Assembly: GCF_963678635.1 (NCBI RefSeq)
Contig: NW_026971615.1
Coordinates: forward strand, 17,727-81,726
DNA length: 64,000 nucleotides
Source: Symsagittifera roscoffensis
Taxonomy: Eukaryota; Xenacoelomorpha; Acoela; Convolutidae
Reading direction: 5' to 3'
The translations under genes and the position numbers were made by a program. The notes beneath the pieces are model-generated. The model searched no databases. It had not been told where the DNA came from and was given only the letters and a program-made list of their open reading frames with translations. The stretch's first letter is position 1; each line of letters starts with the position of its first letter. Shown piece by piece: positions 57,885 to 64,000 of the stretch.

Positions 57885-58033
57885 CGAACTTGGTGCAACG
57901 GAAAGAACTATATATTGAGATGAGATGGGCTATTAACTCATTGAGTATGGTCTGGTTAATTATGAAGTTCTGACTATTTATTTTTGGCCAAATTGGCTCG
58001 AGCAACTCCTTAATCTAATACAGATCTTAATCC
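57885..58033 (-). repeat. Diverged fragment of the first retroelement leader/LTR
   Basis: About 57980-58033 matches 7905-7965 at roughly three of four positions, and the left part has a looser match to the hairpin region at 7826. It lies in the presumptive receptor intron. Confidence 0.5.
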
Positions 58034-59105
58034 TACCCGCACTGACAAAAATGGTTTTTGGATCGATTTAAATTGATTTGAATCAATTTAAATTGATCCA
58101 AATCAACTAACAATGAACTTTTTAGGAGCTCAAATGGATTCCGACTCACTAGAATCCATCCAAATTTTACTAAAATTCTTTTAAATCCAGTTTAAAAGAC
58201 TCTTGATCAGCTCAATTTAAGTGTCTAAAAAACCCATTTTAAATCATTTCAACGCGATTTATTTTTGCTAACACCGCGAAAAAAAAACATGCAATTTAAA
58301 AAACTAATTAAAACTTTTTATTCTTGATTTTCTAATTAAAATTAGACATGCTAGATGTAAAAGAAATTAAGAAAATGGTCAGCAGAAATCAGCTTTTGAG
58401 CTTAAAAATATGCAATAAAAATCCAAAAAAAATTATCATTGTAAATCAGATAATAGGCAAAAACCTATGTAACAAATCAGGAAAAAAGTCGGTATAAATC
58501 AAATTTTGAGCGCTGAATTGTGCATTAAATTATAAAAAAAATCATCATTATAAGTCAAATGTTGGTCAAAACCCAAGTAGCAAGTCAAGAAAAGGTCACA
58601 ATACATCAATTTTTGAGCTCCAAAGTTTGCAATGAAATCATCAAAATTTTTCATTAAATCAGATATTGGGCAAAGATCCATGAAATAAATTTTAAAAAAA
58701 TTGTCAAATAAAACAAATTTTGAGCTCAAAATAAGCAAAGAAATCATAAATTATTATCAATTTTTCAAAAGTTTTTAGTCTTTTTATTGTTCAACCATAC
58801 ACTGTGGATGTAAAAAGAACAATGATGCCAAATGAATAAACGCAACACAAATTCAAAACTGAAGGAATTTGAAAAAAAATTGGCTTAAATCTATAAAAAT
58901 CCGTTTTAAGCCCCCTATATAAGAACATATGAAAAATGAAAAAAAAAATGGACTCAAATTGATTTTAAAGTTGGATTCAAGATCTTTTTAAATCCTTTTC
59001 AAAATGATCTAATCAACCTTAATCTTTCGATTCAATCTTTGTACTTTTTTCATTCTTAAATCGATCTCAATTAAATTGTGAGATCAAATTCATTCTATCT
59101 TTTCT
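58034..59105. repeat. AT-rich element starting TACCCGCACTGACA, right end not found
   Basis: The first 14 bases differ by one from the terminus of the 46505-47584 element. The outer parts repeat AATTTAAATTGATTTGAATC-like motifs in both orientations (58070-58260 and 58960-59090). I could not find the matching inverted terminus, so the limit is approximate. Confidence 0.45.
58388..58765. repeat. Degenerate 107-bp tandem repeat, about 3.5 units
   Basis: TTTTGAGC...GCAAT/AAAT-CAT-AT...CAAA..CC-AGTA units begin near 58388, 58496, 58603 and 58709. A minus-strand 82-codon frame across it is a by-product. Confidence 0.65.
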
Positions 59106-59636
59106 AATGGCCCGACTAATAAAACTAGTTACTGTTCACAATTGACATACAGTCGTTGATTATATTACAAGCAGTGGCGGTTTTTGGAACATTTTGGAAC
59201 TTTTTGTTGACTATTTTGATTTTTCAAGCTCTTCGAAAGTACTATCGAAACCCTCTTTTCACAAAAATTTTGTGAACTTCTTGCAAATTTTTGGGAAAAA
59301 CAGATCAAAAGACGTTTTTTGGTACTTTTTGAAAAATTTTGTGCTCAAAATATACATAAATTTTAAAAAATTTCAATCGCTATTGCTGTTGTTTTTCAGC
59401 TTGCTCAAAATTGTGCATAAAATTGAAACATTTCAGTCGCTATTATTACTGTTTTTGAACTTGCCCAAAAATCTCTCTTTTGTTTAGAAAGAGTTGTTTA
59501 AAATGATTGGTTTTTGATTACAACATAGAGCAAAGAAAAAATTTCGTCGATAAACTATTAAAATTCTAATTAACTTGTCTCGAAACAAATTTCTGCGTTA
59601 CGAATGGGTGGTCTTAACAGTTGTCTTAAAAGCTAG
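59106..59636. other. No gene seen; two-unit 65-bp repeat
   Basis: GCTCAAAAT...ATAAA...ATTTCAATCGCTATT is duplicated at about 59340-59470. Otherwise AT-rich. Confidence 0.4.
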
Positions 59637-59840
59637 CATTACGAGGCAAATCTGTGCTTCTTGTGAACTGTAAGCGGATTCCACAACAAGGACGCTCCCT
59701 TTGTTCTTCTTTTGTTCTTTCATTTTCTTAAGTCGCTCAGACAAAACTTTAAAATGTTTAAAGGCTTGTCTCAGGAATCCAGGAACATATAGGCACAAAA
59801 TTGTGCGCATATCCAGTGCACAGTTTGGCTTCTTAATTTG
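59637..59840 (-). mobile_element. CATTACGAGG-family element, short decayed copy
   Basis: Left end CATTACGAGGCAAATCTGTGC. The right part, reverse-complemented, matches the first 90 bases of the 1312-bp copies (GCACTGGATATGCGCACAAT onward). The interior GGATTCC array is reduced to one unit. Confidence 0.6.
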
Positions 59841-60453
59841 GTGCCTGGTTACTTGTAAGAAACAATAAAGAAATAAAATGTTTATAGCTCTCTTGGTTTT
59901 TTATTATTTTTCTTGTTTTCTAAATTGTCGGAATACTCGATGCGGCCTGTTTTTTCACTCGGCTATTCTTTACTTTTCTCATTTTTTCTTTAGGTTGACG
60001 GTCTGTGTTTGAAAACTAGTTGCCAGTTAAAAACAATGCAATGAATGGTTAACTATGCTGCGATCAAAAATTGATTCTCAACTTATTGTAACACTGTCAC
60101 ATGCCACAGTTTATTATTTACCGTTTTTAACACAACTGCAATTTTGATTGACACAAATTTGGTTGTTTTGCCTGTCTTCTATCTCCATGTAGTCTATTGG
60201 TGGCCTGTGACTAGTGACAATTGTCCAAAAAGCAATTACCACTTATTTGGTTCTCCTCGTGAATTTATTAAAAGAACTCAACTTTATTTGTGATTTGAAA
60301 CTGTTACTTTTTTGAACAAAGAGGTTGGAATATTGGAGCTCGCTGATGTTTTTCCTTCGGTAAGTTCCGATTGACTTCTTTTTTTTTCACAATTAATAAA
60401 GCCAACTAAATCAGGCATTTAGAGACCATAATTTTTAAAATTTAAGTAGCCGT
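59841..60453. other. No gene seen
   Basis: AT-rich sequence, probably intronic. Confidence 0.4.
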
Positions 60454-61184
60454 CCCGTACCCAGTAAATTTTCTAAAACAGATCTGAAATAATCTTGTTC
60501 AGATCTAAGCTTTAGATCTAAAATAGGTTGTGAAACGTTTAAATAATCCCTGGATACTCTAACGAATGGTTATTTTAGAATAACGAATTTCAGATCTTAA
60601 ATTTTGTTTATCTTGGTCGTTTCGGATCTGAAAAAAATCTATTTCAGATGTTAATTTAGTTTTTCTTGGTTATTTCAGATCTGAAAAATCACTGACTCTG
60701 ACACAAATTTTGCTAATTTTGATTTTTTTGTACTAGTAGCTACTCAGCAAAGACATAAGCAGGCAACTGCAAAATTTTTTCCCCCACGCTTGAGATAAAC
60801 ATTGGAAACGCATAAGTAGCTCGTGAAATGCAAAAATTTGACAACATTTTAACACAGTTGAACAGAAAATTTAGTTTTTGAAAAAATGTTTTTGAAATTA
60901 TTCGGAAGGTTTTTTTACCGCTAGTTATTCTTAACATAGTTGTGTATTGTAGAAACAACAAAAAATAAAAACTCATTTTTTGCTCGAAATGCATGAATTA
61001 TAATTCAACAAAGGATTTCTCAGATCTGATTTCAGATCTGAAATTTTGTTTTTCAAGATTGTTTCAGATCTGAAGTTTTAAAATTCTTATCATGATCTAA
61101 AACAAAGAATTTCAGATCTGAGAATCATTTTATGTAGGAAATAAAGAATTTCAGATCTTGCACAGAAAATCCCCTTGGTACGTG
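60454..61184. mobile_element. AGATCTGAAAT-rich element with CGTACC termini, copy 1
   Basis: The left end CCCGTACCCAGTAAATTTTC and the reverse of the right end (CACGTACCAAGGGGATTTTC) share CGTACC, ATTTTCT and AGATCTGAAAT. Many further AGATCTGAAAT/ATTTCAGATCT motifs fill both flanks around a unique core (60733-61010). Confidence 0.65.
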
Positions 61185-61286
61185 GTTGCATGTGGAATTT
61201 TTTCTTGTCCTGCTGAATTATAACCAAAGTCAATGATTATTAAAAAGTTGCTAAATACACAAAAAGCTAAATACGCAAAAAAGATC

Positions 61287-61888
61287 CCCGTACCACGTAA
61301 ATTTTATAAAACAGATCTGAAATCGTTTTTCTCAGTTCTAAATTTCAGATCTGAAATAGGTTGTTGTGAAATGTTTATTTAACTCTTGCATACTTTAAGG
61401 GTTGGTTGTTTCAGATCTAATTTCAAATCCCAATTTTGTTGTTCTTAGTTATTTCAGATCTAAAAAAACCTATTTCAGATCTAATTTTGGATCTGAAATT
61501 TATTTTTTATTGGCTATATCTGAAAAATCAATGACTTTGACACAATTTTTAGCAAATTTTGACTTTTTTTTATTTGATAGCTTCTCCTAGCTACTAGCAG
61601 GTACTCAGCAAAATCTCAAACTGGAAACTGCCAAAATCTGTTTTGCCAAGCATGAGATAAACAACGGAGACGCATAAGTAGAGCATGAAATTCAAAAGAT
61701 TGACAGGTTTTCTAACAGTTTTTGAAAACTTGTTAACACAGTTGAACTAGATTTTTAGTTCAGAAAAAAACACTGTTTGTGAAATTATTCGGAAGTTTTT
61801 TTCAGCGCTAGCTAATCTGAACATAATTGTATACTGCAGAAAAATTTAAAAAAAAAACAATTTTTTGCTCGAAATGCATAATTCGAGC
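61287..61888. mobile_element. AGATCTGAAAT-rich element, copy 2, right part replaced
   Basis: Same left end (CCCGTACCACGTAAATTTTA) and core as copy 1, including ATTATTCGGAAG and TTTGCTCGAAATGCAT. From 61889 it passes into the palindrome instead of the expected right end. Confidence 0.65.
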
Positions 61889-62334
61889 AAAAAATTTGAA
61901 AGAGGTTGAAAAAACTCAATACTTGTTGAAGACCAAGAATTAAAAGAACGCTCATCTAGTGCTTCTTCTCAAGGCGTAGTTAGAATGAAACAACCGTTTA
62001 CAAATTTAAGATCTGAAATTTGAAACTCAAATAGAAAATTTTAGACCTGAAATAACTTCGAAAAAAATTTCAGATGTGAATTCAGATCTGAGAAACATCT
62101 GAAATTTTTGAACGATTTTTGAACGATATTCTCAGATCTGATTTCACATCTGAAATTTTTTTCGAAGTTATTTCAGGTCTAAAATTTTCTATTTGAGTTT
62201 CAAATTTCAGATCTTAAATTTGTAAACGGTTGTTTCATTCTAACTACGCCTTGAGAAGAAGCACTAGATGAGCGTTCTTTTAATTCTTGGTCTTCAACAA
62301 GTATTGAGTTTTTTCAACCTCTTTCAAATTTTTT
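61889..62334. repeat. Near-perfect palindrome, 206-bp arms, 34-bp spacer
   Basis: The left arm 61889-62094 and right arm 62129-62334 are reverse complements with one mismatch seen. The spacer contains TTTTTGAACGA twice. Arm sequence includes AGATCTGAAAT motifs of the neighbouring element and otherwise unique sequence. Confidence 0.95.
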
Positions 62335-64000
62335 TAACAGTAAGTTTTTGATTGCTGAAAATATTCTGAGAAAATTCAAAAAAACAATAGAGACGTCATT
62401 ACTTCCGAAAACTTTCGAGGCAGTCTTTGAGAAATAACTTTTTCACAATCTCGGTAAATTGTCCAAGGAACACAGAACCATTTGGACATTATGCTCCTAA
62501 TTTTATACGACGGCTTAGCTTCTACGATTTTTCTGAAAAATTTTGGAAGAAAATAACAAAAAAATACTTTTTAGAAGGAAGCAGCTCTTCCCGTAAACTA
62601 AATAGCCAAGCCCATTGCTGTGCATGTAGTACAGAGCGTTCCGATAACAGCCTTAAAAACTACAACAAAAAGTTTTTTTTTTAATTAGCTTCGTTTGTTT
62701 TTGGCGCGGTTTGCTCAAAGAAATTGAACAAAGAAATGCAGATAAAGCAGATTCAACCGTCATACTAAATAAGCAAACTGAAAACAATATATGTAGAATA
62801 TGACGAGAAAAACAAAAATGATCGCAAAAAAGGTTTTGAAAAATATTTTAAAATTTTTTTGAAGTGTTTTCGAAATTTTCTCAGATTTTTTATTCTAAAA
62901 AGGCGCTAAAACACTCAAAAAACTAAAGCTACTGGAATAAAAGTTAAATATATACGTTTAAATCAAGCTATTGTAAGGTTTTAAGCCATTGTATTAACTA
63001 TTGTTAACCTACTTGCTCGTTTTTTTTTCTCTCAAATTAGGACGAAAAACCAAAAATTTCAAACTTTATTTTCAAAACTCGGAACATTTTTTTGAATATC
63101 GTTCAAAGCAAGACTGTGAAGGCTTTATTGTAATTTATCACTTAACTCTCTCCAATGATTACAAAAATAAAAAAATTAAAAAAACAAAACACAAACGAAT
63201 GCAGAGTTCCTCTCATTTTTTCAGATGGTCGAAACACAAACAAAAAGTATCTGCTCAAAATAACCAGTAATATGCCCCTGGACCCCTCACCGCTGAAAAA
63301 TCATACAAAAGCAAAAATTGTCAGTGAAACATCATCAATTTTTAGCCTTAGTAGATGACGGAATAGCTATTGGTTTCTTTTTTGTTCCGTCCACCATTAT
63401 TGGTAAAGACTGTTTTTTTGATGTTACAAAGTGGTTTTTAGCTTTTTTGGGCTGAAACGATTGGAAGAATTGAACAAGATGTTTTTAGAAAATGTTGTGG
63501 ATGATGCAAGATAATGTAAATTTCCATAGAAAAGTTGCATTGAGACGCCAGCTCTAGTGTTATCTTTTCTCAACCGAGTTAGCGTCTAAAATTTTCCTGT
63601 TGAATAACTCCCTCGATCTACAGGACTGGTAACCAAAACGGTTTTTGTAAGGTGAAAAAAAACATTAGATATTCTGAAAATCGGACAGTTTTTATGTAGC
63701 CATGGATTTATGTGGCAATTATTTTCCCTATCTACATGACTTGAAAAACAAATGATCACGATCAGACGAGTAAGCTCTAAGATAAGGCAATTTTTTATAG
63801 GGCCCCGCTAGTTATTTGTTTACTTTCTAATAAATTCATATATGAGATACATGGATTTAAAAATGCGAAAACCTTTATGTGTTTTTAATTCCGACCATTT
63901 TCTCACTTCACAAAGTGAAAAGATGCTGGTGCAAGGTTTGTTTCTCTTCTATTTGGTTGCCTCAATTAGTCTTTTTGATCCGACGGCTTCACGAACTGGG
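62335..64000. other. No gene or receptor exon seen
   Basis: AT-rich sequence; the plus-strand frames at 62427-62684 and 63001-63270 are Lys/Phe/Ser-rich and show no similarity to receptor extracellular or membrane segments. Confidence 0.4.

Noticed and set aside
62427-63270. Possible later exons of the receptor
   Set aside because: No Cys-loop, no WxPD-like motif and no M1-M4 hydrophobic segments in these frames.

Overview
The window is AT-rich animal DNA, almost certainly from an invertebrate, and consists mostly of mobile and repetitive DNA. The evidence for an animal nuclear genome is one exon of a Cys-loop ligand-gated chloride-channel-type receptor with a clean splice donor, two families of Ty3/gypsy-type LTR retrotransposon, non-LTR reverse-transcriptase remnants, many non-coding elements with terminal inverted repeats, and large tandem repeats. 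I saw no bacterial-style operons, CRISPR array, rRNA or convincing tRNA. I cannot name the species.

Layout. 1-7849: the 5' two thirds of a Ty3/gypsy-like retroelement on the minus strand. Its integrase lies beyond base 1. In transcript order it has a leader with an Arg-rich open frame (7849-7505), a 155-codon basic ORF (6572-6105), a 377-codon ORF (6130-4997), Gag capsid, zinc knuckle, protease, and then reverse transcriptase-RNase H running off the window edge. The 377-codon ORF and all Gag pieces share one reading frame, interrupted only by a TAA and a TAG. 8704-20753: a 0.5-kb hairpin-containing repeat family and a near-identical 5.2-kb tandem duplication (8836-14050, 14051-19262, plus a diverged partial third unit). 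Each unit carries two copies of the 0.5-kb repeat, a dead non-LTR reverse transcriptase and a 1.3-kb element with CATTACGAGG termini. 20198-20753 is an inverted copy of the 0.5-kb repeat.

20945-24962: eight head-to-tail 503-bp satellite units that look identical by eye. 24979-31600: a short Glu/Lys-rich ORF, another CATTACGAGG element, an old local duplication and a GC-richer degenerate minisatellite. 32071-33108: a non-coding element with terminal inverted repeats that contains a G-run array. 33706-43507: a tandem LTR array (LTR1, internal, LTR2, internal, LTR3) of a second, heavily decayed Ty3/gypsy element on the minus strand. 45265-48762: two more elements with terminal inverted repeats and diverged 0.5-kb repeats.

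48830-64000: mostly unrecognised AT-rich DNA with further repeats. The only convincing host gene is the receptor first exon at 57358-57679 (plus strand). No later exon is visible, so if the gene continues its first intron is at least 6.3 kb. That presumptive intron holds a retroelement fragment, tandem repeats, elements rich in AGATCTGAAAT and a near-perfect 206-bp-arm palindrome (61889-62334). Apart from the receptor exon, no host gene is supported. All reading was by eye, so boundaries are good to a few bases where inverted or direct repeats define them and to tens of bases elsewhere.
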